Made by a program: the position numbers and the translations under genes. Below are positions 24,520-34,899 of a DNA stretch of 64,000 nucleotides, piece after piece. Every line of letters begins with the position of its first letter. Positions within the stretch are counted from its first letter, which is position 1. Where the stretch lies: assembly GCF_000340215.1 (NCBI RefSeq), contig NW_006921533.1:6105424-6169423 (forward strand), given 5' to 3'. The notes below the pieces were generated by a model, which ran no database searches, was not told the origin of the DNA, and saw nothing but the letters and a program-made list of their open reading frames with translations. This DNA is from Pseudocercospora fijiensis CIRAD86. Taxonomy: Eukaryota > Ascomycota > Dothideomycetes > Mycosphaerellales > Mycosphaerellaceae.

Positions 24520-26729
24520 TATAGTACTTAAGAATAGGGTTGCTAATAACAATGTCGGATAGGAGGCTGTTTATATCTACTGCGTAGGCAGTAAAGTTTA
24601 GTAGGCGTTTATTTCCGAGGTCGTCTTTTAGAACTATAGGAATATAGTAGGCCCTATAGGTTAAGTGCCGAGCGTTATTAAACTAAGCAAGGACTAGCAT
24701 GTTAGTCCTAGGCAATTGTCGGAGGTCTAATTGCTTAGCTAAGCGATAGTTAATAAGGGCGCTAACTAAATTTCCGGGGTCTAGTATAACCTTTACTTTA
24801 TAGTTAGTATCGTGCCTAGATATAAGATAGGTACGTATAATAGCTAGCACAATGTCGATAGTCTTACGCTATACAAGGCTAATAGTTAGTACGGCGCTTA
24901 CTCTTTTTTCGAAGGTTAGCCTATAGAGGTAGCGTTAGCTGCTAAGAGGTGCTTTTAGTACTTAGCGGTAGTACGGTCGACTCGGGCCTAGTCTCGAGGT
25001 CTATTATATTAGCCTAGTAAATAAGTAGTGCTATTATAGTTAAAGCACTTCAACCTAGTTAGGAGATTGTTGCTATATCTACTCGGATTAGCGCTAGAAC
25101 TAGAGGAACGATTAGGGGTATATAGAAATAAACCTCTTCCTTGCCCTCTTCCTTGCTAGGGGTTTCTACCGTAGTATCGGCCCCTGCCTCTTCTACGTTA
25201 GTCGTTACTGTTTCTATTATTAGCAGTATTAGTTTAGGGAGTGCTTCCTTAGTTTCTACCGCGGCTACTACGGTTGGTAGGTAGTCGTATCTTAGATTCT
25301 AACCGTTGCTATAGCTATACTATACGCTCTATAGTTTCGACTTTAACTATAAATTGAATACATATAAGATTGGCCTGTTTAAACACACGGCGGCGGTCTA
25401 ATTTAAGGACTAATTCCTATCTCAATTTAGGGCGTATTTCGGAGATCTAGATAGAATTAGTTTTAGTCGGGAGGTCGTCTTCGAGGGTCTTTAAATAGGC
25501 CTTAAATAAGCGAGCCGATTGATTAGTCTTTTGTTTAGCTCGAAGGTACTAGTCCTAGGCGTGTTATTGCCTTAGTATAGGGTTTCTAAGGGTGTTTAGT
25601 ATAATAGTCTTGTAGTCTTGCTATTAAATAGCGGTCTAGTCGTAAAGGGAATTAAAATAGTTATCCTATATACGCTTAGGGTCGCTATTAATGTACTGTA
25701 TAGCGTATACGACTAAGGAGTAGTCGTCTAGTAGCGCTCTTAGTACGTTGCGCTAGTTAAGCTTACAGTTACGAATGTAGTCGTTATACTGCTTCCGGCT
25801 AGAGCTATTAAATACGGTGCAGTCCTTAAGTTTTGCATCCTTCTTTTAAATAGAAGGTCCTACTACTAGTTCTAGTCTAGCAGTAGTTGTTAGGGCTTCC
25901 TATAGGCGGCGAATCTCGAGGAGATTATCCTTTAGCTATTATTCTTAACGTAGAGCAGCGAGCCTGTTTTAGGTAGCTTCTTAAAGTCTCGCTACTAGCT
26001 AGGGGCTAAAGGCTAGTTAGCTATATCAACGGTTAACAATATTGCTAAGAATGTCGTTAATAGGCAATTCTAGATTATTACCTAGGACTATAGGTTCTTC
26101 GGTAGGCCTAGTAGTAGGCTCTTTAGTAGCAGGCTCTCTAGCAGTAGGCTCTTTAGTAGGTGCTTTAGTAGGCACTTTAGTAGGCACTGTGCTACTAGCG
26201 TTGTCGTTACTAGCGCTACTAGCGGCAGCACGGTTGTTGTTTCGTAATAAACCGGCTATTATAAGGGGCGATACTAATAATATATTGTTAGCCCTTAAGG
26301 TACGGATATAGCGGAATTAGTAGATATCGGCCTAGTATGCTTAACTTAGTATAATAGGCCGTATAGGAGGCCTTGCTTAATAATTAGTACGGTTGTTTCG
26401 ATAGAATAGTACGTGTAGGTCCCGTTCTTTAGGCGTAATATAGTTAAATCGATAGTTTTCGTAGCTATACCGCTAAAAGCTTGAAATAAGGACTATCTAG
26501 CTACTGCCCTTAAAGGGTAGATCGAATACTATATAAGAAGGGTTATGTTAGTAGGTAGATAGGGTAGTAGTAGGTACAAGTAGTATTCGATAAGAAGCTA
26601 GAAGGAGAGGGAGGAAGGTAGGCAAGTTAGCCTATTACTAAGCGCTAAGCCCTGCCTAAGGCATTAAGACCCTAGCTTTACTCGAGCCCGGTTACATACT
26701 AATTACGTATAACCTCTTTAGTCCTAATA
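24520..26729 (-). mobile_element. Gypsy copy D, 5' part (minus strand)
   Basis: Begins in the protease region of the family (equivalent to about 3,600 in copy A) because copy C interrupts it. It continues through gag, with the Thr/Pro/Lys repeats near 26,090-26,230, to its 5' LTR at 26532-26729. All frames are broken by RIP. The rest of pol and its 3' LTR are inferred to lie left of copy C, outside the window. Confidence 0.85.
26532..26729 (-). repeat. 5' LTR of Gypsy copy D
   Basis: 198 bp, plus-strand borders TATAAGAAGGG and GTCCTAATA. The right neighbour is Copia coding sequence, which D interrupts. Confidence 0.87.
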
Positions 26730-27700
26730 TTAGCGGCGTACTATTTACGTTGTTTAAGATGCCTATTTAAATAGGCTAAGTAAGAAGTATAGTATATAGG
26801 GCCGAGTAGCTCCTACTATACTAATAGTACCTCGATACGTTAAGACATCGATTTAGCGTATACCTAAGGGCTATACTACTAGCGCTGCCTTTAAGACTTA
26901 GTATTAAGAAGGTATTAGTAAAGCACTATAGCTAGCTATAATTATACGACCTAATGCTTACTATACTATAGGCCTACTATTACGATATATTTCTAACCCG
27001 ACTAAGGAGCACTATACCGCGCTTCTTTAGCTTATTAAGTACCTAGTTAGTACTCTTAGCCGTAGCTTATACTTCCGAGGAATATAGAATAACGAGCTCA
27101 ATTTTGTTAGGTACTATAACGCTTCCTAGGCTAATAATCCGATTACTCGTCGCTCTATAGAAGGCTTCTACTTTACTATTGCTAGCGGACCTCTATTATA
27201 TAAGTCTAGCCGCTAGACGCTTATTACACTATCGTCTATAGAAGCCGAGTATGTTTAGTTAACTACTAGTACGAAGGAGGCTATTATACTAGCTCGGTTG
27301 TTAGAGGAAATTAGTTATAAGGGCACTATTAAGCCTATTACGCTATATAAGGATAATTAGTTAGTAATCGCTATTACTTAGTCGACGAGTATCGATAGCT
27401 ATACTAAGTATATAGACGCTAGAGTCTACTATATCCGCGAGAAGATCGCTAATAGTACTATCGCGGTTACCTAAATTAGTACGTACGACTAGATCGCTAA
27501 TAGCTTTACTAAGCCGCTTAATAAGCTTAAGCATAGTCGCTTTATTTAATAGTTGAACTTAGTAGATTGTAAGGCTGCGATTAAGAGCGCCGCTTAGCCT
27601 GCTACTAAGTACTAAATAGATAGTTTACTAATAATACCCTAGGAGTAGTATTAGTCCTAGGTCGGCGATATATTATTTGTTTGTTTAATTAGCCTAAAAG
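26730..27700 (+). mobile_element. Ty1/Copia RNase H fragment
   Basis: Plus-strand remnant of the C-terminal end of a Copia polyprotein. Readable motifs in order: RRSIEGFYFTIASGPL, LSSIEAEYV, TKEAIILARLLEEI, TKYIDARVYYIREKI and NSFTKPLNKLKHSRF, the usual Copia RNase H series. In-frame stops are TAG at Gln/Trp. No Copia LTR was recognised; the right end fades into unmutated DNA between about 27,700 and 27,760. The left end is cut by copy D. Confidence 0.85.
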
Positions 27701-28926
27701 TAGTCTAGTTGTTTCTACACCTAATACCCCTTTGCTTTAGCGGTTTCTTTGGTATGCACGCGATAAGGGGGTGACTTGGAGTGTGTGTGTGTGTGTATCA
27801 CGTGCATGATGCCTAAGGCCAACTGTGCACACTTCATCTTTGGGCTTTCTGTAAATAGCCCTTCTTCTGAATACAACACAGTTTTGCATCAAGTCGTGCA
27901 TCCCGCGCGAATTGCGATTTCGCCCTCGTAAACCATATCTTGTATCTTCATAATGCGAGATTGTACCTGATCACGTGTGGTGAAACAATAATGGCCCTTG
28001 TAGTCGAGATGCAGTATTGTGCTGCAGTATTGGTGTCAGGTTGCCGAAATTCTCGCCGGATCGGCTCTGCAGCTGGTGACAATGACACACAATGCAGCCA
28101 CTTCCCTGCTTTCCATATCGTCACGATCGCGGAACACTCGACTTCACATATCAGCGTCACACCAAGGATTTCTCATCCCTCCCATGCTCCCGACTGCGTT
28201 ATCATCCCCGGTGGAGGCGGCCTGAAGTGCCTGGGTTGCATAACGCACACCCACGCCTTTCCCGCAATTTCGGTACAGAGACGCGCTCGACGCTGTGGTA
28301 TCCCAAGAACCGTTCACGAAAAGCGACCGGCATCTTGACTCGCACTACCGGCAGGTCGGCATCGCGTGGCCATCAACCGCGACTTCATCTCACTGGTCCG
28401 CGGCGAATCTTGCAGCCCAAACATCTGGCGGTGAATGGTTAGCTTGCTGGGCCGATCAGCCGCTGCCGGCAGCAAGGAGGAGCCCTGATATCAGAAGTAG
28501 CCGTGGCGGTATGTGACTTGAGCTTGCGATCATGGAGGTGAGGCTATCCCGTTCGTCTGTTCAAAAAGGAAGCGTCGTCCTTGCTGGCATCGTGGTCTCC
28601 AATGCTGCATCGCGAAAATGACCCTTACCTTTCGTAACACACTCCAAGCGCGGGTCCGGCCATTACACACTGAGATGTGATCTATCAGACGGATCTTGTG
28701 CGGCTGCCTACCTCCGTCAACACTGTGTAAGTCCCTCAAACTTCGTTTCCACAAGACGGTGATACGATTCATGTTCACCGTCTCAAATCATGATCATAAA
28801 CATGGGGCAGCAAAAAAGCTACCTTATACCACAATCATTTGCAAAAACCATCTCGCAATCTGCAAAAGGACACTCTTCTGATCAGGTTTGGGCCAATTCT
28901 GACGTGTTACTTCTACAGTTCTCGTC
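27701..28926. other. RIP border and gene-poor 5' region
   Basis: Base composition switches from RIP-altered to normal between about 27,700 and 27,770. A (GT)8 run sits at 27781-27796. Several short overlapping open frames lie at 27,940-28,780 in different phases, with no recognisable protein and no agreement between them. I treat the stretch as the upstream region of GTR2. An unseen 5' exon cannot be excluded. Confidence 0.6.
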
Positions 28927-30319
28927 ATGCGCACACTCTTCTCTCACAACATTCTCAGTCCGCAGCCCACACCCGTGCCTAGCAACAAACCGAATCCATT
29001 TGAACTTTCTTTCCATCAGTCGAGCTATGCGACAAGCTCAACTGCATCAACGGCGGCTTCGAATGTCTCATCGCAGAGCACGTCGCCTAGGCAGAATGAT
29101 AATCTGACACAACGAGACGCCATTCAGCAAGACTATGCTGATGATGTGTATCCACGGCAGAGCCTGGACGCGGTTACTAGATATGGCCACACTCGACGGA
29201 AAGGCAACCCTAAGGTTCTTTTCATGGGCATGAGAAGGTTGGTCGATTGGCTGCCTCATTACGATTACGCAATGGTTGACCGGCGGTTTCAAGGAGTGGG
29301 AAGTCCTCAATTCAGAAAGTCTTGTTCGAAAAGCTATCTCCTGCCGACACGCTCTTTCTAGAGCCGACAAGCAAGATTGAATCGGCTGCAATGGAGTACG
29401 TTCGTGTGCCGGTGCATGCATGATGGTGCTGACCTTGCTGTAGTTCATTCATGAGGCTGGAAAGCTCGGAGCTACCAACTAACATCTCTTATGTATCGCC
29501 CGATTTCGATCGTGAGGCAGTGTTTGGCTCAGTCGGCGCTGTGGTGTGGGTAATCGATATTCAAGATGAGTATTTCAACAGTATCAGCCATCTGATACAG
29601 ACGGCCACCTTCCTCTTAGACCATTATCCCCGCATCAACTTCGAAGTCTTCATCCACAAGATCGATGGGCTGTCCGAAGAGTACAAATACGACACTTATC
29701 GAGATGTACGACAACGAGTCCAGGACGAGTTGTCAGATGCCGGCTATGCTGGACGAGGAGTGGCATTCTACCAGACCAGCATCTTCGATCATTCAATCTA
29801 TGAGGCCATGAGTAAGGTTGTGCAAAAGCTGCTTCCGCAATTGCCTGCCATGGAAGCTTTGCTTAACAAGCTTTGCGCAAGCTGTCGAATTCAAAAGGCA
29901 TACCTGTTTGATACGACAAGCAAGATCTACCTTGCGACCGATGCTAGCCCCACCTTTCTGAAAGACTATGAAGTCTGCTCTGACTATGTCGATGTAATTG
30001 TCGACATCAAGCAGATATACGGCTGGGAGCCAAAGAGCCGTGACGGAGAATCGACAGCGAACAGTGATGATGGTCATGGAAGCGCGCCGAGCGAGAGCTT
30101 GATCACCTATGACAAGAGCGGCAACACTTATATCTACGCCAGAGAAATCAACGAGTAAGTGAAGCAGTCCGTAGCTCTGTACTCCTGCTAACGAGGCTTT
30201 GCAGATACCTTTCACTGATATGTGTGATGGGACAAGGTAGCACGGCGGATAAAAGAGTGTTGATCGATTACAATGTCAGCATCTTGAATGATGCTTTGCA
30301 AAAGATGTTCAAGTTGTGA
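28927..30319 (+). CDS. GTR2: Rag-family GTPase Gtr2 (RagC/D orthologue)
   Basis: Subunit of the Gtr1-Gtr2 heterodimer that reports amino acids to TORC1 at the vacuole. Four exons: 28927-29237, 29294-29395, 29444-30154 and 30205-30319, giving 412 residues. Joins restore the expected protein; donors are GTTGGT, GTACGT and GTAAGT. The P-loop GMRRSGKSS is at residues 101-109 (split by intron 1). The G4-like motif HKID is at 209-212, followed by LSEEY and the Rag hallmark [11 protein letters not shown], then the roadblock-fold C-terminal half ([30 protein letters not shown]). The first ~95 residues are Ser/Thr-rich and not conserved. Odd point: the segment normally ELPGQ reads ELPTN (147-151). The start is the only in-frame ATG before the P-loop exon, but an upstream exon is possible. 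Confidence 0.9.
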
Positions 30320-30924
30320 TGAACTGTACTTGTAGCTCAGCTGAGGATGCGTGTATCGATACGCAAAGCACGTGTACATAAGCACGAAAGAAAACGCTTT
30401 CTGTCGTTCGAATCAGTCTTTCATCTGACTCCATTGGAGCCATGTCCAAGATGATGAGCATTTTGAACCGAACTTCAGGTGTCGGCATATCATGCTGCAT
30501 CTCGGGTCCTGTGAGTATGCGTCCTCTCCTCTCCTCTCGAGGCAGACTCCACGTGCCGTGCGTATTGCCCTCATGGTGACGGGATGGTTGTTGATGTGAT
30601 CGCCAGTCTGTGCTTCACCCACGCGATCGGAGCTCGGCCCGAAGCGGCAGAAGTGCACTAGCGGCCGCGAGCTCAACGCGGCGATTCAAAACCGTTTCTG
30701 CGCCTGCCATCTGCAAAATAACATTGTCGTCGGTGAGCCCATTCTCTGCATCCTCCGGGCAGGTAAAGGGCGTCGCATTGATATCCTAACGCGACACTGG
30801 GATTCGCGCGCGCCCTCCGCTGCCCGCACCACCTCTACCCCCGAGTTGGCCCCCCGATGAAGCACGAGGAGCGCGACACTCGACCACCTCTCCGTCCTTC
30901 CAACATCTCTAACGCGTTAGCAAC
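30320..30924. other. Intergenic GTR2-PAP1
   Basis: Tandem-gene spacer of about 600 bp with normal base composition. It must hold the GTR2 3' end and the PAP1 promoter. The last 100 bp are C-rich and pyrimidine-biased (ACCACCTCTACCCCCGAG type), common before fungal housekeeping starts. Short open frames here look like chance. Confidence 0.6.
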
Positions 30925-33018
30925 ATGTCCGAGTCCAATGGAGCGCAGTTTGGAGTCTCGTCGCCGCTGTCGACTGCGCCGCCCTCTAGGCAAGACACAG
31001 AGCTCGGCGAAACACTCTTGACTGAATTGAAAGCACAGAACAACTTCGAGTCGCCGGAGGAGACTGCAAAGAGGTAGGTCAATTGTACATTCCGATTCTC
31101 GTCAGAATGAAACCTCACGCTTGACAGGAACTCTGTGTTGCAGAAACTACAGAAGCTGCTGCAAAAGCTGGTCCAGGATGTGGGGAAGAAGAAAGGCATG
31201 AGTCCCGAACTACTAAAAGAGGCGGGTGGGAAGATCTTCACATACGGCAGTTATCGCCTCGGCGTCTACGGGCCGGGATCTGATATCGATTCTCTCATGG
31301 TCGCGCCGAAGCATGTCTCTCGTGACGACTTCTTTGAGCGCATGCCGGGCATGATTCGCGCTACATTCAAGCCGGAGGAGATCACAGAAATGGTGGTGGT
31401 TGCTGCGGCGGCTGTGCCCATCATCAAGACGAAGCTCATGGGGGTCGATATTGACCTGATCTTTGCCAATTTACAGCGCGACTCTATCCCGACCAACCTG
31501 GATCTGGGCGACACGAATTTGCTTCGTGGATTGGACGACACGGATCTGAAGTGTGTCAACGGCACTCGAGTGACCGACCGTATCTTGACACTCGTACCGC
31601 AAACTCGTATTTTCCGCATCGCATTGCGAGCCGTGAAGCTGTGGGCACAAAAGAGGGCAGTGTACGGCGCGATTGCTTGCTACCCAGGTGGAGTTGCATA
31701 TGGCATGATAGTGGCACGAGTTTGCCAGCTGTACCCAAACGCCGCCGCCCCCAAGATCGTCCAAAAGTTCTTCTGGCTGCTTCATACTTGGGCGTGGCCT
31801 TCACCAATCTACTTACAGGCAAGAGAGAAGGGTCCGCTGGGAAAGACTGAGTGGGACCCAACCACCAATCCTGGAGACAAACGCCATTTGATGCCAGTCA
31901 TTACCCCCGCATACCCGTGCATGAATTCCACGCATACGATCACGCCATCTACAATGGCTGTGCTGAAGAAGGAATCCGATCGTGGGGAGAAAATCATGAA
32001 TGAAATTTACGAGGGAAAGCGACCGTGGAAGGACTTGTTCGCCAAGCACACTTTTTTCAGCGATGCCTATCAACATTACATCTGCATCATTACAGCTGCT
32101 CGGACGAAAGATGCACAGCAAGCCTGGTCTGGCCTGGTACAGTCGAGGGTCAAACGTTTGTTGGCGGGCATCGAGCAATCTGATGCAGACAGCGTGAAGC
32201 TGGTTCAGCCTTTTAACAAGGGTATCGCACGCCGACATGAGTGCAAGAGCGAGGCCGACATCGAGAAGACTCTAGCGGGAGGCCTTGAGTGTCAGGTCGG
32301 CGAGTCCAAAACTGCTGACCAATCCGCAGAGGTCAAGGCACAAGTTGCAGCGCATGAGGAGGACGATGGATCTACGCTCGCAAACGCAGCTGCTGATGGA
32401 ACGACCATCGAGAAGAAGGACAACATCACCGAGATCTGGACGACAACCTTCTACCTCGGAATAGAGCTGATCAAAGGTCCGCTGCCGTCTCTACTAACAC
32501 CTCCGCTAGGCTGACTGTGATCGCAGGCGCGAAGAATCTCGACATCTCCTGGCCGATTCAGGACTTCAAACGACAAGTGATAGATTGGGATGGCTATGAC
32601 AGTAAAATGCACTCGGTACAGATCAAGCACGTTCGCGAGTACGTGATATTTCCTCTGAGAGATGCTGCACATGCTAACGTGTAGCAGCTACCAACTACCT
32701 GATGACCTCTTCACGGAAGGCGAGAAGCGACCAGTCAAGAAAAAGAAGCCGAAGAAGACAGATACAGCTGCCGAGAACGACAAGAAGCGAAGCTTTACCA
32801 ATACTGGCCTGGACGTGAGTATGGAAGATGCCGGGAGGGAGCTACTGCGACCATCGACTATCTGGCATTTCGTTCATCGTTCCGGACTGCACAAATCGCT
32901 GACTTTTGTGATACAGGAGAATCTGGACCCTGCTAAGCGCCGACAGTCTGGCAACGTCCCAGGCATGACCGCCGCCAAAGCAAATGGGTCTGCTACGCCG
33001 AATGGCTCAGCCGGCTGA
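30925..33018 (+). CDS. PAP1: Nuclear poly(A) polymerase
   Basis: Adds poly(A) tails to cleaved pre-mRNA in the nucleus. Exons: 30925-31073, 31128-32476, 32527-32638 and 32688-33018. An optional further intron, 32815-32916 (GTGAGT...ACAG), is 102 bp and leaves the frame open either way, so the product is 612 residues if it is spliced and 646 if kept. The spliced form joins LD to ENLDPAKRR and looks more natural. The nucleotidyltransferase core shows GSYRLGVYGPGSDIDS with catalytic Asp102 and Asp104, and the third Asp (159) in GVDIDLIFA. The central domain has FRIALRAVKLWAQKR and YPGGVAYGM; the C-terminal RNA-binding domain has WTTTFYLGIEL and VRDYQLPDDLF. The tail is Lys-rich. Start chosen because ESPEETAKR leads directly into the conserved LQKLQKLLQ. 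Confidence 0.93.
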
Positions 33019-34707
33019 GCAGTCATTGCTATAATCCATTATCCCATCAAGAAATTTTGGCTCGGGCGACAGCCCGTACTTGTAAAACCTAACATCAATA
33101 TCAGTTTTCGGTGACGCAGGATGCAATTATAGCAGATGCACTGGTCGAATCGAGCTATTACGCGGACGACCACGATCGACCGACGTGTGGCGCGATATGC
33201 CTTGAAAAGCTTCGATCCGATTCGATTCACACGCGCGCCACATCGCCGATATACCGGCCACCAACATCTCTTCCCAAAATCCGAAAGCAAATGAAGAAGA
33301 TGCCGAGCGAGGTAGGTAGGTACCTCAAATGCGATTCATGGAATACAGGCGATCCACCGAGGGGGAAAAACAAGAAAAAGACCGGGAAGAGAAATTGGGT
33401 GATCTTGAACTTCATTCGGCGAGGAAGGCGGATGAAGAGGACGAACGGTACGTGAGCAGCGGCTGTTCTATATTGATTGCGGATGCTAGACGAGATGTGG
33501 AGGGAGGCTGTAGCTTCACTCTCTTACACCTTGAGCTTATGTAGCTGCTAAATGACATATGTTTCTTGAGGTTCACGGACCTCGTATTAAAATCAACGCA
33601 CAATGGCTGTTTCATCATGGCAGATGTCGATGACATAAGCCATACGTGGTCTTGTACGAAAACTGGTTCGAATTATTCTAGAAGCCATTATTGCCGGAAG
33701 TTGTTGGAAATGCGGCAGTGCAGAGGCATGGATGGCGCAAGGCGTCCAGTGTTCCTTCTGAACTCCACAAAGCCTCTCAACTTTTGACCGCATTTTCTTG
33801 TCGCTCATCCAAGCATGCCTGGCGAGAGCTTGATAGATCAGACCAACAGTTCCTTCCAAAGCTTGCTTGCTATGGACGTGTATTATTCCTGCAGGAGGTG
33901 AACGATCATGATGCAACGATGCGTTGTACAGAACTCGCCTCGCGTGACATGTTCTAACTTGCACGTTGGGCATTGTTCTGGAGCGCCCGCTGCAAGACAT
34001 GATCATCATCAATGGTCCCACCTGACCGGTGAAGAACGGCTTGGGCTGGCCGGCCGGCTGCAATGGTCTCGCTTAGACTGCACGTGTCTTTTTCAAAGAA
34101 GCGTTGATTATTGTCTCGGTACGCCACTAGCCGAGCAGGAATCAATTTTCCTTGTCGGGAAAGAAGAAAGTGTACTTCTTTTGTGAGCTGGAAAGGACTG
34201 CCAGGTGCATGCTGCGCCTTGCTATTGGCGGATTTCAGATGCGCACTAGCCGCTTTCTGCTTATGCGGCAGATGCGAAGTCGACCGGGATTTTGTTGTCT
34301 GGGAAGGACGAGAGGATCGTGTTGGAGGTGAGCGCTACTCCTTACTTGCTCGTAGACGGCGATGTTGGTGGTAAGGGCGAATTTGTTCGATGATAGTGGA
34401 AGGACATTATCATACAGAAGCATTTCCCTAAGCCCTTGGAGCAAGAACCGCGGCAGTGGATGCTCAAATCTCAACGACAGATTGGGTCGGGCGGGCCGGC
34501 CGGGCATCATATTATTCATGTGCGGATGATTCACAGCGATGTGGCGGTGACCACTGACCAGGGTCTGTTGTGTGAGGATGTTTGAAACGCTAGGTCCTTG
34601 TGATGTCGGGTTTGCCTTTTCCACTTTGGACTGGATGAGACAATGGCCGAGTGCACTGACTTGGTCACGCCAAGGCGCAGTTGCCAGTAGGTCCGCGGTG
34701 CCAGACA
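33019..34707. other. Gene-poor stretch between PAP1 and the Mutator-like element
   Basis: Normal base composition, no recognisable gene. The longest minus-strand frames are 33593-34063 (156 codons) and 34235-34726 (163 codons, running into the transposon end). Neither has a known motif, and both overlap open frames on the other strand. They could be lineage-specific genes or decayed sequence. GGATTACTTC at 34708-34717, just beyond, is the target duplication of the adjoining transposon. Confidence 0.5.
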
Positions 34708-34717
34708 GGATTACTTC

Positions 34718-34765
34718 CTTGGCCACTTCCCCGAGCCCCAGCTAGCTGCCCGAGCCCCAGTAGAT
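34718..34765 (+). repeat. Left TIR of the MULE
   Basis: Begins CTTGGCCACTTC. Contains the 12-mer CCCGAGCCCCAG twice (34730-34741 and 34749-34760) around CTAGCTG, a possible double transposase-binding site. Unmutated form. Confidence 0.92.
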
Positions 34766-34899
34766 TATAGGATTACGAAATCAGCTGTTCCTTACAAAAT
34801 CGCGTGTAGAAGCGATTTCTGGATCCCTGCGGCTACTGCCGACCGGGCAACTATACTGCTATTAACTATAAAGCTAAAGATTGTTAGCAAAACAGTAGT

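Noticed and set aside
27940..28516. Several overlapping open frames of 68-132 codons
   Set aside because: Different phases and strands compete, there is no recognisable motif and composition is non-coding in look. Treated as GTR2 upstream DNA.
33648..33690. GGTTCGAATT resembling a tRNA B box
   Set aside because: No A box or cloverleaf could be placed around it.
33593..34726. Two minus-strand frames of 156 and 163 codons
   Set aside because: No motif, overlapping plus-strand frames, and one runs past the transposon target duplication. Kept only as possibilities in the intergenic entry.
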